A stretch of DNA of 64,000 nt, from the NCBI GenBank assembly GCA_002005505.1, contig MVGU01001084.1, positions 105,001 through 169,000 on the forward strand. Direction: 5' to 3'. Positions 23,958 through 35,915 of this stretch are shown here, piece after piece. The DNA comes from Botryococcus braunii (lineage: Eukaryota; Chlorophyta; Trebouxiophyceae). The notes beneath the pieces were generated by a model. The model searched no databases and was not told the DNA's origin. It worked only from the letters and a program-made list of their open reading frames with translations. Numbering within the stretch: the first letter of the stretch is position 1; each line of letters starts with the position of its first letter. Position numbers and translations under genes: made by a program.

Positions 23958-25375
23958 ATTGTAGCTTTAAGAACACTAGCGACTGATCATCCCTTTCAAG
24001 GTATGCATTTTGTGTGCAAAACGTGTTTGTGTTGGGGAAAGGGGAGTTGGGGTTTTCCGGTGAGATGAAAGGATATCAGAAGGGAATTTTCTTAAAAGCT
24101 CTTGAGGTGCGGGTGTGCAGCTGGGGTAACCCTCGAAGGAAAAGGAAGCTGGGTAAACCCTCTGGGCAGTACGGGGTTACGTCTGCAGTGCGCTAGTGTC
24201 ATGACGCATGACCTGAGCGTCAGCCGCGTCTGCCTCGTCCGTGACCATGGGAACACGTGGCCCTGCAGCTGCAGCGACCCTAGTGTAACCTAGGAAGCAA
24301 GGAAGGACAGCCCTAGCCTAGGGCCGTCCTAGGCCCCTAGGAATGCAGGCAACGTTATGACGCGCGGGTGGGATAATCCAGGGAGCAGTTGGGGCCACGG
24401 GTTGCAAGCCGAGACGGCCGGAGGCCTGACCGTGACGGCGAAGGCCTCTCGCCGGAGTAGCTGCATGAAGGGACTCCACCCTTCTTCCACGGGGACCTGG
24501 GGCGTAGCCGGCACGAAACTGGGCCACACAGTCCGGCCTCGCCCCAAATCCCGCACCTGGGGAATCGAATGTTGTATAGTAGGATACTCTACAACATTCC
24601 TGAGGATACGATCTGTGGGACAAAGATCTACAATCGGCTGGCAAAAGGAAAGAAAAATTCAGCAAAAAGGTGCTCCACGTGAAGAATAAAGATCCGGGTC
24701 GGGATTACCGAAACCCCGATGGATGGTGAGAGCCTCCCCACACAGTGTGGTGATGGTTCGAGCGAAGTACGGATTTTAAAGCAAAAGGGCTCCTGCGCAG
24801 TATTGCAATACGCTCGAGGGGCTTGTGGACTTCGCCTATTCCTTACTCAAGCACAATTAACAGACTTTGTCAAGAAATCATACAGTCAGGGCAGAACACC
24901 AGCTGGGGAGCAGGGATAAGTATCCCTGCTCCTGTGTTGGACTCGGCTAGGAGACCATGCCGCGCCTGCTCGCCCCTGTTTGCTGTTTCAACCAATCTTT
25001 CTACCATATCCTAGAAAATTAATCAGCACTTATATAACATCAGCATCGCTTAAGACGCATTGGTGGTGAGTTCCCGGCTGGACAGTTCGTGGAGTCTCTA
25101 TGAGTTGCGGGTTCTGTATTGCCGACCGTTTGGCTTGCAATGACTCGTATGGTTTTGAAAGGTGTGTCTTCAAGGTACTTCTTGCTGTCAAAGAGTTGTT
25201 TTGGCTGTATGCCGTATACCTAATCTGCATATGCAGTACTTGCGTATCTGCCTTTCTGACAGCGTGTTTTAATATCTAGCGCTCGTTATCATTTTTGGCT
25301 GTCTGTTCCTAAGTGTCTCCTACAGTAACGGTCTTTTGTCACATTGTCCAACGGGGACGTTTGGTTTGCGGTTCG

Positions 25376-25750
25376 ATGAGCACGACGGCATGTTCACGTC
25401 TGCAATATTTTTGTGAACAGCTGATGGCGAAGGATCAGTCAAATCAGAGCTTCGTCCACGGGTTGGGTCAATTTACTCGTCCAAAAGAAGAAAAGGAATG
25501 GAAGGAATATTTCATCCAAGACCAGTCACTAGGGTTGAAGAGCACCCCAAAAGACAATGGGCAGCTACACGACGACCGCGTGCAGGCCATTGCTGCACAT
25601 CTTGCCACAGTGATTGTGACAGGGTCAGCTATTAAAGATATCAACAGGACTCTTCCTGAGTTGCTGTATGTGGAAGACATAAGGCATGTACTGCCCATAG
25701 AGGGCCCAAGTACTCCTTGCTCTCTCGTGAACGCTCTTGTTCTCAGATAA
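25376..25750 (+). CDS. Hypothetical protein or first exon
   Basis: 124 codons from ATG. Reads MSTTACSRLQYFCEQLMAKD, later RPKEEKEWKEYFIQDQ, then DRVQAIAAHLATVIVTGSAI and PELLYVEDIRHVLPIEG. Mixed amphipathic composition, no simple repeats, no family recognised. The end sits at CTTGTTCTCAG|ATAA, so the true 3' end may be a splice site. Could be the start of the broken coding region that continues downstream. Confidence 0.4.
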   Translation: MSTTACSRLQYFCEQLMAKDQSNQSFVHGLGQFTRPKEEKEWKEYFIQDQSLGLKSTPKDNGQLHDDRVQAIAAHLATVIVTGSAIKDINRTLPELLYVEDIRHVLPIEGPSTPCSLVNALVLR

Positions 25751-27007
25751 CTGCATGGCTTCTTCTTGCTACTGCCAAGATAGTGTACTGCTGGATATAA
25801 ATTCTTCTCGTTTGAGGATGTGGAACACTGGCAAATTTGATGTAACCTCGGCTTGTATGACATAAAATGCTGTTTCCTTATTCATGCTCGCCCAAATCTT
25901 TGTTCCGGGGTGTGCGTCACTGTGCTGATCTGCAGCATTGAATGTTTGCAAGTTTGCCTCCCAAATCTCAGCTCTGGGATATGGCACGCTCGATGGCAGA
26001 AGCTGTTTTTGGAGTGATCCCCCTGGTACCTGCTAATTAATGTAGACAAGTTATTCGAGAAGCTACTTTCTAGTCTACAGTGTGCAAGGGATCGGACCTC
26101 ACTAGTAAGCAGTATGTTAAAGAGTTGTACGTTTGGAGCAAGAACTGATTTGTTGGGATTTTCTTGGCCCTCCATGGGCACCCTAGCTTTAGTCATATGC
26201 CTGGGGATAGTGTTTGCAAGAAGAGAGGGGGGAAGGGTCATTATGGGCAAGGTGGCGTATCATCTGAGCCTTTCCCGAAGCAACGTAAATGCATATTTTG
26301 CCCTGCCGGTTTTCAACTTCTCCTTTCGAGGCAAGGCATTTTCCTCTTATGTGCGCGTCGTGCCATAGTGAATGAATACAACTTTGAGGTCGTGTGACTA
26401 ATTTTAAGCATGCAGGGTACTGATGTATACACATCTTGTAGGAAAACACACTGAAAAGATTTTTTTTATAAAACCAATAGATCCCCCTCGTTTGCAGAAG
26501 CCCACTCAAACCTAAGGACTTTCGTGTGGCTTGTTGCAGTGTCTTCCTGGTAGTGAACTCTCCGTCCACCCGGATGTCAGTTTCCTGCAATGACGATGAC
26601 CTCCTGCTGGTGGGCATGTCGAGGCTCTTGGGAGAGCCCAAACTGGTTGTCAGGTGGGTTATCCATGTGTTTGGTTGAGGTTACCTCCATTAGCTGCAGT
26701 GATCTTCTGCAGGTTTATCACATCTACAGCTGCTGTCCTGACCCAGCACACTCTAGCATCTACCAGCCTTAGGTGTTAAGCATATATGCACACAGATCCA
26801 CAATATCCTGTTGACAAGCCCACATGCATTCATGTAGTCACTACCATTATTCGAGAAGGTGGTTGTTCTTGTGTTAGCTTGTCCGATGGTCATACCGGTT
26901 GGTCGTACTGCAGGGGTTTCAGAGCGTTGGGGTTCAATCCACAAGCATGGTGTGGCCAAGTCAGGAAAGGCAGGTCTCGGCAGCGTATATATAGTTAGAT
27001 ATATTGT

Positions 27008-27555
<548 letters not shown>

Positions 27556-27579
27556 TCACATGTCACATGTTTTGTTGCA

Positions 27580-27875
27580 GGTTGGAGGGCTCTTTGGTGG
27601 TGACATCCCATGACGTTGGCATTGTTGGCAAACAATATACACACAAGATGCAGGGCGGGGGCTCTCCTGGAGTGCTCTTCCTCCCTTGGCAAAGCAGGTA
27701 ATAGAATGTATATGTTGCAGGGTGGAAGGCTTTCTTGTGGTGATCATCCATATCATGGTGGAGCAGGCAACATTTTGCATATAGATTGAAGGGCCGATGG
27801 CTCTCCCATAGTGCTCTTCCTTGTCCTTGGCAAAACGTAGGTAGCATTTTAATTAAGTGTCTCAAAATGGTGCAG
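27580..27875 (+). repeat. Degenerate ~100-bp tandem repeat
   Basis: Three decayed units sharing TTGCAGG-TGGA-GGCT-T, GTGGTGA-CATCC, and GCTCTCC---GTGCTCTTCC. The last unit runs up to the acceptor-like ATGGTGCAG before the next coding-like segment. Confidence 0.65.
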
Positions 27876-28628
27876 GTGCAGTAGTGACCAGGATCTTGAA
27901 CAAATGGTGGGTTCAGTAACTGGAGACATGGATGTTCTCGCTCCTATCAAAGGGGAATATGCTTCTGGCCAGCTTCCACGGAACTTGGTGCTGGGGTATG
28001 TGGCCGTGAAGTGCAATTCCAAATACATACAGCAAAGCGGTGGCCTGTCCATAAGCGGGAGTAAGCTCACCAACGGGTTGTTAAGTAAATGGTGCGTACT
28101 CAAACTGCATCCTTGAGGACCAGATCTCGAAGGCATTACGCCTTGGCAATTGCATGAGCGGGCTACCTTTCGTGCTCATGCATTTCTCCCAAAGCCCCAA
28201 AGTGATGGCATCAGAAGGCTTCGCAAGGAAGGAGCACTTAGGCACACATCTGGCCATTGTAGGAACTATGCAATTAGGCAAAACACGTCTTGTATAAGGT
28301 CTAATATCTTGGTGTTGTAAGGAGTGTATTTGTTTGGTTGTGAGGAACGCTGTATGTCTGGAGCGCTAAGTCTGAAGAACAAATTTGTGAAGAGGTTATG
28401 CCACTGCCCCACGGGGCTCAGAGCGCGATGGAAAATGATATATTTGGATCCAAAACACAATCACAGATATCTGCGCGCTGCTATCACTTGCCAATCCCAT
28501 TGCCTCAAACGGCTTGTGGCGTAGCTGGCCTCTGCCCGCGTTCAAGGCTCCAGAACATGCATGACATCACAGGTTTTTTGAAGGTCTTCTCTAATAATGC
28601 ACCTACACAAGAGATTCACATACCTTAG
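27876..28628 (+). pseudogene. Unrecognised coding-like segment(s), frame-broken
   Basis: 27876-28258 reads SSDQDLEQMVGSVTGDMDVL then APIKGEYASGQLPRNLVLGY. A one-base shift at about 28084 moves to YSNCILEDQISKALRLGN and FVLMHFSQSPKVMASEGFAR. 28345-28628 reads GTLYVWSAKSEEQICEEVMP ... LQNMHDITGFLKVFSNNAP and stops at TAG. An intron of about 86 bp between them is possible (GTAGGA...TTGTGAG), but the phases do not agree. Composition is protein-like but the family is unknown. Either a gene with sequencing errors or a decaying one. Confidence 0.35.
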
Positions 28629-28656
28629 CGATTGGCGTAGCTGGCCTCTGCATTTC

Positions 28657-28661
<5 letters not shown>

Positions 28662-28734
<73 letters not shown>
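28662..28734 (+). repeat. (GT)n microsatellite
   Basis: About 36 GT units. Confidence 0.97.
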
Positions 28735-28735
<1 letters not shown>

Positions 28736-29224
28736 GGCGGAAGCAGCCGCAAATATTCAACCCTCGTTGAGACTGCTGCGCAAGGTCAGAGCATCAGAAA
28801 GTGGATGTGAAGGACGGTTGACAGACACATGGGGGAAGGGGACAAGACCATTAGCATGACCAGTTATGGTTGTACTGCAGGTCGTCATGGTGCCAAAGGC
28901 TTGCCTCCGCCCTGGCGCCGCATGTGGATAACTGCCTGGGCACATTGTTGCCTGTCATCGAATTGCTGTGGTGTGGCTGCACCTGCTCCAGATCTGAGGG
29001 CTCTCCCACAGATTCACCAGCCGGCAAGCTTATGAGTAACACAAACCCCCTTCCCCCGCCCATCCACCTGTTTATAGGTGCTGCTCTGCAGGTACCGGAT
29101 GCCCCCGCTCAGCCTTCTTCGACTCCCTCTTGGCTTCCTCACCGGCTTGGCTTCCCCAAGCATCTGGCCTACCCACCCATCTGGATCCCCACCACCTACT
29201 TCATTTCCCAGGCTGCCCTAACAG

Positions 29225-29868
29225 GCATTTGAAAAAGACACAGGGATACTGGACGTAGGACACATCCGCTTTCCTGCCAGCCAAAAGTTACAAGGGTCAC
29301 TGATGGGCATCCTACTTTGGAAGGCAAGAATGAACAATATCTCTGGGAAAGAGGATTGAGAGTCACAGTGCCTGTCTTATTCTGAACTAGGGCCAACACA
29401 CTTGCTCCCAGGACCTTCAGGCATTTCCGTTCACTTCAGATTCATGATCAAATCTCCATGTTTCGCTAACTTCTGGTCTTGACATGCACCACTACAAGTT
29501 TGAAAAATACAGGGAGCACCAATGTGGATGAAAATGCCGTGTTTGGGAGATTTAAAGTCTCGGTAGCTCATCCCCTTGATGCTGTGGAATTATGAAATGG
29601 GAAGTTCCTAGTTAAGAAAAGGACAGGCCCCTGGGTATGTTTCTAGTTCCCAATGGTCCTGGGTTGCCATACTGCCGGAGCAGGTCCGAATTTGCATCTC
29701 ATACAACAATAGATCTTGCAGGCTCTCAATGTCCAGAGGGGCTACATTTGGCGCCCAACAGAATGTGATGCTGGAGCCAAGAACAATGGGACACGCTTAA
29801 AACAAGAAACCACAGACGGCAGGTGGCAGTGTGAATTGAGCAACGGCCAAGCAAGAAGAGTCCTGTAG
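29225..29868 (+). pseudogene. Unrecognised coding-like segments with in-frame stops
   Basis: After the acceptor CCTAACAG a frame reads AFEKDTGILDVGHIRFPASQ, then a TGA at 29357, then in the same frame SYSELGPTHLLPGPSGISVH. From 29515 another frame reads STNVDENAVFGRFKVSVAHP, a TGA, NGKFLVKKRTGPWV, TAG, then GYIWRPTECDAGAKNNGTRL and DGRWQCELSNGQARRVL. Protein-like text broken by stops suggests a decayed exon series. No family recognised. Confidence 0.3.
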
Positions 29869-29918
29869 CTGCCTGAATTTAATGCTGGGTTGATAGTGAG
29901 CTATCTTCCAGGACTGGC

Positions 29919-30085
29919 ATGTGCGTGCGTGTGCGTGTGCGTGTGTGCGTGTGCGTGTGCGCGTGTGCGTGTGCGCGCGTGTGCGTGTGCGCGTGTGTGT
30001 GTGCGCGTGTGTGTGTGTGTGGGGGGGGTGGGGGTTGTGTGTGTGCGTGTGTCTGTGCGTGTGCGTGTGCGTGTGCGTGTGCGTG

Positions 30086-30117
<32 letters not shown>

Positions 30118-30129
30118 TGTGTGTGTGTG

Positions 30130-30170
<41 letters not shown>

Positions 30171-30171
30171 G

Positions 30172-30218
<47 letters not shown>

Positions 30219-30279
30219 ACGCGCGTACGCGACTGCACGTGCGCGTGCGCGTGTGAGTGTGTGGGGGGAGGGGGCGGAG

Positions 30280-30332
<53 letters not shown>

Positions 30333-30339
30333 TGTGTGT
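29919..30339 (+). repeat. (GT)n/(GC) compound microsatellite
   Basis: 421 bp of alternating purine-pyrimidine DNA, GTGC-rich at the left and pure GT at the right. Strong Z-DNA potential; all ORFs here are artefacts. Confidence 0.97.
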
Positions 30340-30500
30340 GGGCTGGCAAAATGCATACGAAGGCACTCATATACGTACGTTCCACCTACGCCTAGGCATA
30401 CGTACTAGGCGTATCAGAGCTCAAACTTCACCGAGAGATGCAGGGCAACATGCTGGTCATTATGGACCGGCGTATCAACATGAGGTTCTTCCATCTTCTT

Positions 30501-30797
30501 CTAGTAATTCCAAGGAAAAGAACATCTTTTTCTTGGGACGTTTCCGTGAAAGAGATGACTGCGCCAATAGATCAACGAAGGGAATCCTTGGCGAAAATGG
30601 TTTCTTCTGGTCAGCATATACGGAATAGACGCGTTTCTTTGAAACTCATCAAAGAAATCATCAATGTGTTCACAGTAGTCCTCCATACTTACATCGAGTT
30701 GAGATCCCTTAACACGTCGGGCGGCAGACCCGCATCGGTCACCCAGTGTGAACCCTTGTAAGTTTCTAATTGCTTTGAAGATTGCATATTTCTGCTC
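30501..30797 (-). CDS. Possible exon of unknown protein
   Basis: An open minus frame after the acceptor-like GTGCTTAG reads EQKYAIFKAIRNLQGFTLGD, then GSQLDVSMEDYCEHIDDFFD and FQRNASIPYMLTRRNHFRQG, and ends in TAG. 98 codons with balanced composition. No family or neighbouring exon recognised; could be chance. Confidence 0.3.
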   Translation of the reverse strand, partial: EQKYAIFKAIRNLQGFTLGDRCGSAARRVKGSQLDVSMEDYCEHIDDFFDEFQRNASIPYMLTRRNHFRQGFPSLIYWRSHLFHGNVPRKRCSFPWNY

Positions 30798-30972
30798 CTA
30801 AGCACTAAGATGGCAATTCTGGTGTTAAAACTGGCTGGAACTGCCAGGAGGGCCCTGTACACGTCCCAAAATGGGGCGTACAAAAACGGTAGGGGGACCT
30901 GGTTACGTTTGCAAAAATGTACGTACAACTTATTGGGTAGATACGCATACTGTATCAGTTGTCAACCCTTGT

Positions 30973-30976
30973 GGGT

Positions 30977-31039
<63 letters not shown>

Positions 31040-31044
31040 CGTGT

Positions 31045-31075
<31 letters not shown>

Positions 31076-31145
31076 CGTGTGTGGGCGCGCGCGCTCTTGT
31101 GCGTGCATCTTGTCTGGGGGAGCCCCCCCGGGGGGGGGGGGGGGT
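30973..31145 (+). repeat. (GT)n microsatellite and G run
   Basis: GT repeat to about 31090, then a mixed GC segment and a C8/G16 stretch at 31116-31145. Confidence 0.95.
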
Positions 31146-31244
31146 GTTACAAATCAGTACATGCAAGTAGGAATTGCATAGATAGTAAAACCATTCCTCT
31201 GCAGACCTTCATTTCTTGCATGGGCCGTAAGGGACCAATCTAGG

Positions 31245-31641
31245 TACAACATGTTTAAGTGGGTTTCCCAATGTCATATCTGGTGTGGCTTGCGGACCAT
31301 CCTGCAACGTGTTTGCAGTACAAGCTCTGAAGAATTTAGTTTCTGAGTGACCATTTACCGACCATTTACGATTGAAGACAAAGACAACAAGCGGATCTAA
31401 CTGCATCCCACAACCACTTCTTAACTGCAAAAGTTTCAAGGGACAGTATGATCCACTTGCGGTGCAGTGACTTGGCAGAAAAGTATACTGTCCCACTGTC
31501 ACCAATGGCCTCTGCATAAAACAGCAATCTGTGTACGAACTGGGGAGTATTTTGTCTCGAGGATCGTCATAGATGCAGCATCAGCAGCATTTGTTGTCCC
31601 AGCTCACGACCCAACTATGAAGTTTGGTACGCAAAATATTT
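31245..31641 (+). pseudogene. Short coding-like fragments
   Basis: NVISGVACGPSCNVFAVQAL and then a stop; DLTASHNHFLTAKVSRDSMI; and RTGEYFVSRIVIDAASAAFV followed by PAHDPTMKFG, each in a different + frame. Possibly pieces of the same broken gene as the segments at 25-30 kb. Weak evidence. Confidence 0.2.
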
Positions 31642-32049
31642 GAATGAATCGAGTAGTTCCAGGTATGGCAGAGTAGGGGGCCTGGTGCCAAGTTAGTATA
31701 CTGGTAGGTGTGCAAGCGGGTGTGTGAGGATGTTGTGGAAGCCATGATGATGGGTGTGCGTGTCTGTTTTCGGACACTTCATCAGGTGCTGCTCGATGGC
31801 CTTGCTTATCCAGTGGGATTTCATCGCTTGGAATTGCTTCCTAGCTGATTCAACAATTGAGTCCCGCCTAGGAGTCTGAGGAACTTTTCAAAGTGCATCT
31901 TATTTTTAAAGTCTCACCCTGTTCTTCTGCAGGTTACAGGGAGATTGTCAATGTTTTCTCTTTCTTGTGTGCAGGCTCTCCTGATGGTGCTTCGGCATCT
32001 GAGTGCATGTGAGCCGTCCTCCACACACATGGGCAGGCATGCGAGCCTG

Positions 32050-32306
32050 CACTCAATTCCGCTGTGAAATGGCATAGCTTCCACTTTTTCCTGGAGAGAT
32101 GCATCAAGGAGTTCCAGCTGGCTATCCTGGAACAGGCATGGTTTCCACTCTTGCCTGAGACATTTTAAAGAGTTCCAGCGGGCTATCCTCAAATCCGGGA
32201 TAGTTTCCACTCTTGCCTGAGGAAATGTTTTAAAGAGTTCCAGCAGGCCATCCTCGAATCTGCATAGTTTTCATGCGTGCCTGAGGAGAGGTTTTGAGGA
32301 GTTCCA
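32050..32306 (+). repeat. ~65-bp minisatellite, about 4 copies
   Basis: Units share GAGTTCCAGC-GGCTATCCT, ATAGTTTCCACTCTTGCCTG and GA--GTTTTAA. Older copies are at the left. Confidence 0.85.
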
Positions 32307-32562
32307 GTACGCCTACTCCTGCAATGAGAGGCTGCCCCATTCCATGTGGCGCAGCCCCTGGTATTCTGCGAGTCTATCATTAGGGGGGGGGGGGGGTCCT
32401 TGCAACTGGAGACTGCCGGACCCCCTTTCCTGCTCCCATGGGCGGCAAGCCGGCTTGTCCCCTGCTGATTGGACGTATAAGCCATGACACGCCAGGCCTG
32501 CAATTGGATTGTCAAGCCGGCCATCAGAGGGCTGGTTGCTTGATTCGTGGTGAACAGCAAAC

Positions 32563-33721
32563 ATGGGGTTGAAATACATGTCTTATCAAGCTGTGCTGTG
32601 CATAGGAATTGGGTCCCTGCTGATAGAGGGGCCAGAGTTGGTGTCAGCAGTTCTGTGTGAAGGCGCCCGGGGTGTATTTTATCACATGACCAAGGCGACA
32701 CGGCTCATTGGCCAGATCAACAGAGTGCATCTGGGTCCTGTTTGAGTTTTGTGCAGGCATGCATCCAGATTTGATGTGGACTAAGAGTATTTATGTATAC
32801 TCTGTTAAGGTGTTGGGATAGGAGGGAGGCCCGATATGGGTGCTGGGCAACCTTGCTACATGTAGATGTATCCGATGCCCTCCTTAAGTGATGGGCAAGG
32901 AAGCAATGGAGGTATTGGGACCGTCTGCCATGTCAGAGTCCCTATTTTTCCCTTTTTTTAAACTCTTTTAGGGTTGTGTCAGGGCTGAATTCTGGCCTGA
33001 TGAGGAAATATTCTTTGGTTGCTAGGTATGCCAAATCTGTGAACCACAACGCTGGATTGTGGCCCCTGCACTATGCATGGGTCCACTAATGTGCAAGGTG
33101 TCAGAGCGTCCCTTACGTGTGTGGCAATTCCGGTGTTTTGGAGAGATGACTTTGTTTTGGGTTTAGGGGAGTCCCGCCAAAGTTTTGAAAAATTCTTCAA
33201 TGGGCTTTCTGAAGAAGAGTGACCTAAGAAAGAGCACAAGGTGGGAGAGGGCTTGCTTTGTCCCCAGCTCCGCCTCTTTTCATGCGCTAATGGCTTTTTG
33301 TGACAACCATCTCCCTTTTATTTTGAAGAATCCAGGGGGATGGTGTTTGTGCAACGAGGGCTTTCAAGGACGAGTGTCTGGAAGGACCGCTTTCGAGACA
33401 CCCGTTCTCAAGGCCCAAATTAATGCAGTACAGTAGAGTGCTCCACATGATAATCTCAGAAGCCCGCCTTGGGAATTTCCAGGGTGGGGTGTTGCGGTTT
33501 TGGCAAAGGTTCTGAGGCTTTGTGCTGGGGCAAAGACACTTCTGTGCAGCCAGCTACATAATCAACCCTTGAGTGCATTTGAAACGTTCTTGATTTGGCG
33601 TGGGGCTGGACTCCAACGGTGCAATCCAGCTGGGCCCTTATTTGTGGTAGGGCATGGATTAGTCACCATGTTGCACCCGATTTTGTTTGTTTTGAAGGCT
33701 AGGTCTAGACCTCTGAAGTAG
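32563..33721 (+). pseudogene. Coding-like fragments, one resembling a LINE reverse transcriptase motif
   Basis: 32563-32745 (GPELVSAVLCEGARGVFYHM), 33185-33436 (NPGGWCLCNEGFQGRVSGRT) and 33500-33721 are open in different + frames. The last has GLQRCNPAGPLFVVG followed by LHPILFVLK. This resembles the G-x-x-Q-G-x-P-x-G-P-x-x-F...LHP stretch of non-LTR retrotransposon RT, but lacks the YxDD box. If real, part of this region is a decayed LINE. Confidence 0.22.
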
Positions 33722-35603
33722 ATTAACTTGCAGCCCACCTTTTTTTTGGGTCACTCAGTGTTTCAACCAACAGATATGTGTACTGTGTACTGTACTCAGC
33801 CATCGCCTGCAGGTGTGGCAACGCAAACGGTGGTAAATGTGCTCTCTGGGACGCATTCACAAACCATGAACCATACATTCTTAGCAACTTCTTTCCCTGC
33901 CCCTGGAGTCCTGGGCGCAGTGCCTTCTTGAAGACCAGCTGGGGGGAAATGCCTTCCCAAAGTAGCTCGTTGGGCTGCTGTGGTAGAGTTGCTGGTGGTG
34001 GGAGGTGTATAACATGGTAAGGAACACCAGATTATACACTCAGGAAACGAAGGCTTCGGGCATTTTTGAACCTTGATGAGGGTTGCTGATCAAGGGTTCC
34101 AAACTGCAGTGCACATGTGCTGAGGGCATATCAAGGGATTCCACACTGGGATGAGGGCAAATCAAGGGTTTCCAAAGAGGGGCCTGGTGTGGTGGCTTGA
34201 AAATATTCTTCGTATCGGGGCGTCTTACATCATTCATATGCGAGCATCAAGCCTCGGCGGGCAGCTCAGGTGTCCCTATCAGAAATCCAAAATCAGCAGT
34301 GTTTTTGGTACAAGCTGCTGGAGCAATGTAATGTATATTGACATCATGGAGAGATTCCGAGTCTACTAACCTGCAGTGAGGGCAGAAGCTAGCGGGACAG
34401 TGCTTGACGCCTAGCGCAGGTCAGTAGTGAGATATGAACTTTTCCATGAGGGCATGCTTGTGGGAACCAGTTCAAGGCCAGGTCCCATGGTTTGAAAATT
34501 CAGTTAAACATTGAAAGCATTCTGCTGTTTCAGACTGCCTGTGTTGGCGTAAATGATTACAGACGCCAATAGAGGGCACTTACGACTTGAATGGCAGTGC
34601 CCAGGACTGTGCGTGCACTTGGGATGTCGAGGGGGTTTGACAGTTGTAGCCGCTCCTTTCTACTGGACCGGCGTCAGCCCTTTGCCTTCAAAAGCAACAG
34701 TGTTTCAGGCGAAAATTGAAGTTGTTATCAAGTAATGCATAGGCCATGTGCCAGACATGCTTGTGCATGGCGTTTTATCCACATGTGCACACGTCACCAC
34801 ACTTTTCTATTTGTTTGAAACGCGGCTTGCATTGACATCCTCAGAAACAAAACGAATTTGCATAGAGCAATGCAGATAAATAGAAAGCGTTGCTCTTGGG
34901 GCTGCAACAGGCGCGGGCCTTTTTAAGATGGGCCCTCATAATAGTATGTTTGTGAATGGTCTGTTTAGAGAGGATTAGGTAAAAGGACGACTTTGCCTCT
35001 TGTCCCCGTATCACGTCTTTGCTGGACGTGGGAACGGATGCGTGTTGGGATGCAAAGGCGTGGATGCCACTTTAGTTAATAGCATCCACAATGAAAGAAA
35101 GGAATCAGCGGTTCCACCATTGAATATTGACTTCCACAGTGAATGAAGGAGGGAGGAGGAAAAGCTTCTGCTTATTCATAGTAGCAAGACATCTGTTGCA
35201 AATCTTTACATGTACGCAGATTCAATCTTAAAAGCCTTAGTCTGAGACGTGTACTCGAATTGGCTCCTATGAATGAGGATCTCACAGCCGTAATGGGTGG
35301 GAAAGACCCCATGCTGCCAGATGATTTTGCTGCCACTGGGAAAGATCGTTATGACCGATCATGGGAAAGACTATTCTGACTGATGGTGCTGGATATGGTA
35401 ACAAGAAGACCTTGAAGGGGTTGCCACATTTGTGACTAGAGCACTGGAGAGCTACCTCACTCTCCCAGGTGCTGTGCGACCTTAGTTGGCTAGATATGGG
35501 TCATTCATTGTACTGCCGTCCTCTTCAGCCCTAGTGGCTGGTCTTTGGATGTAATCTTTCCTTTCCTTTCCTGTATGCTGTAAATTCTCAGAACTTCTTG
35601 TGA

Positions 35604-35915
35604 TTGTATTGGTTGCGACGTGGGGCTTGCAAGACTTCAATCACACCTGAAAGATTCAATCGCCTTCCAACGCTGGATAGAAAACTTGCAGCTGTTCAAG
35701 TCGTGCACACCGAACTTTATGGTGGAAGTGCTGCTACAGGCCTTGACACTTCACACCCGTTGATATGGATGCCCCACTCTAAGGCACATTGGTTCACCGC
35801 AAACACCATGCTGGCCCTGTTAGGAGCCCGTCTTGATCTTGATTTCACCAACATCATGTTTGCTAAACAACATGCGCATGCGCAGGACGCTGCTTCGCAC
35901 ATACACGGCACTTGA
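35604..35915 (+). CDS. Hypothetical ORF
   Basis: About 103 codons (non-ATG start shown; likely an exon if real). Reads SITPERFNRLPTLDRKLAAV, GGSAATGLDTSHPLIWMPHS and ARLDLDFTNIMFAKQHAHAQ, ending in TGA. Protein-like but unrecognised. Confidence 0.25.
   Translation: MYWLRRGACKTSITPERFNRLPTLDRKLAAVQVVHTELYGGSAATGLDTSHPLIWMPHSKAHWFTANTMLALLGARLDLDFTNIMFAKQHAHAQDAASHIHGT

Larger units (their letters stand above)
21236..25375. other. Gene-poor stretch
   Basis: AT-rich to about 23.7 kb, then GC-rich. Holds the second copy of a dispersed repeat, several hairpins (for example 24907-24932, arms GGAGCAGGGATA) and a pair of CRE-type octamers. No ORF looks like a gene. Confidence 0.55.

Noticed and set aside
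29357..29600. TGA reassignment or selenocysteine as an explanation for in-frame TGA in coding-like text
   Set aside because: TAG stops also interrupt the same frames, and ChlD and the FLOE-like gene both use TGA as their real stop.
29797..30408. ORFs of 110-190 codons rich in His-Thr or Cys-Val
   Set aside because: Products of a GT/CA microsatellite open in all frames.
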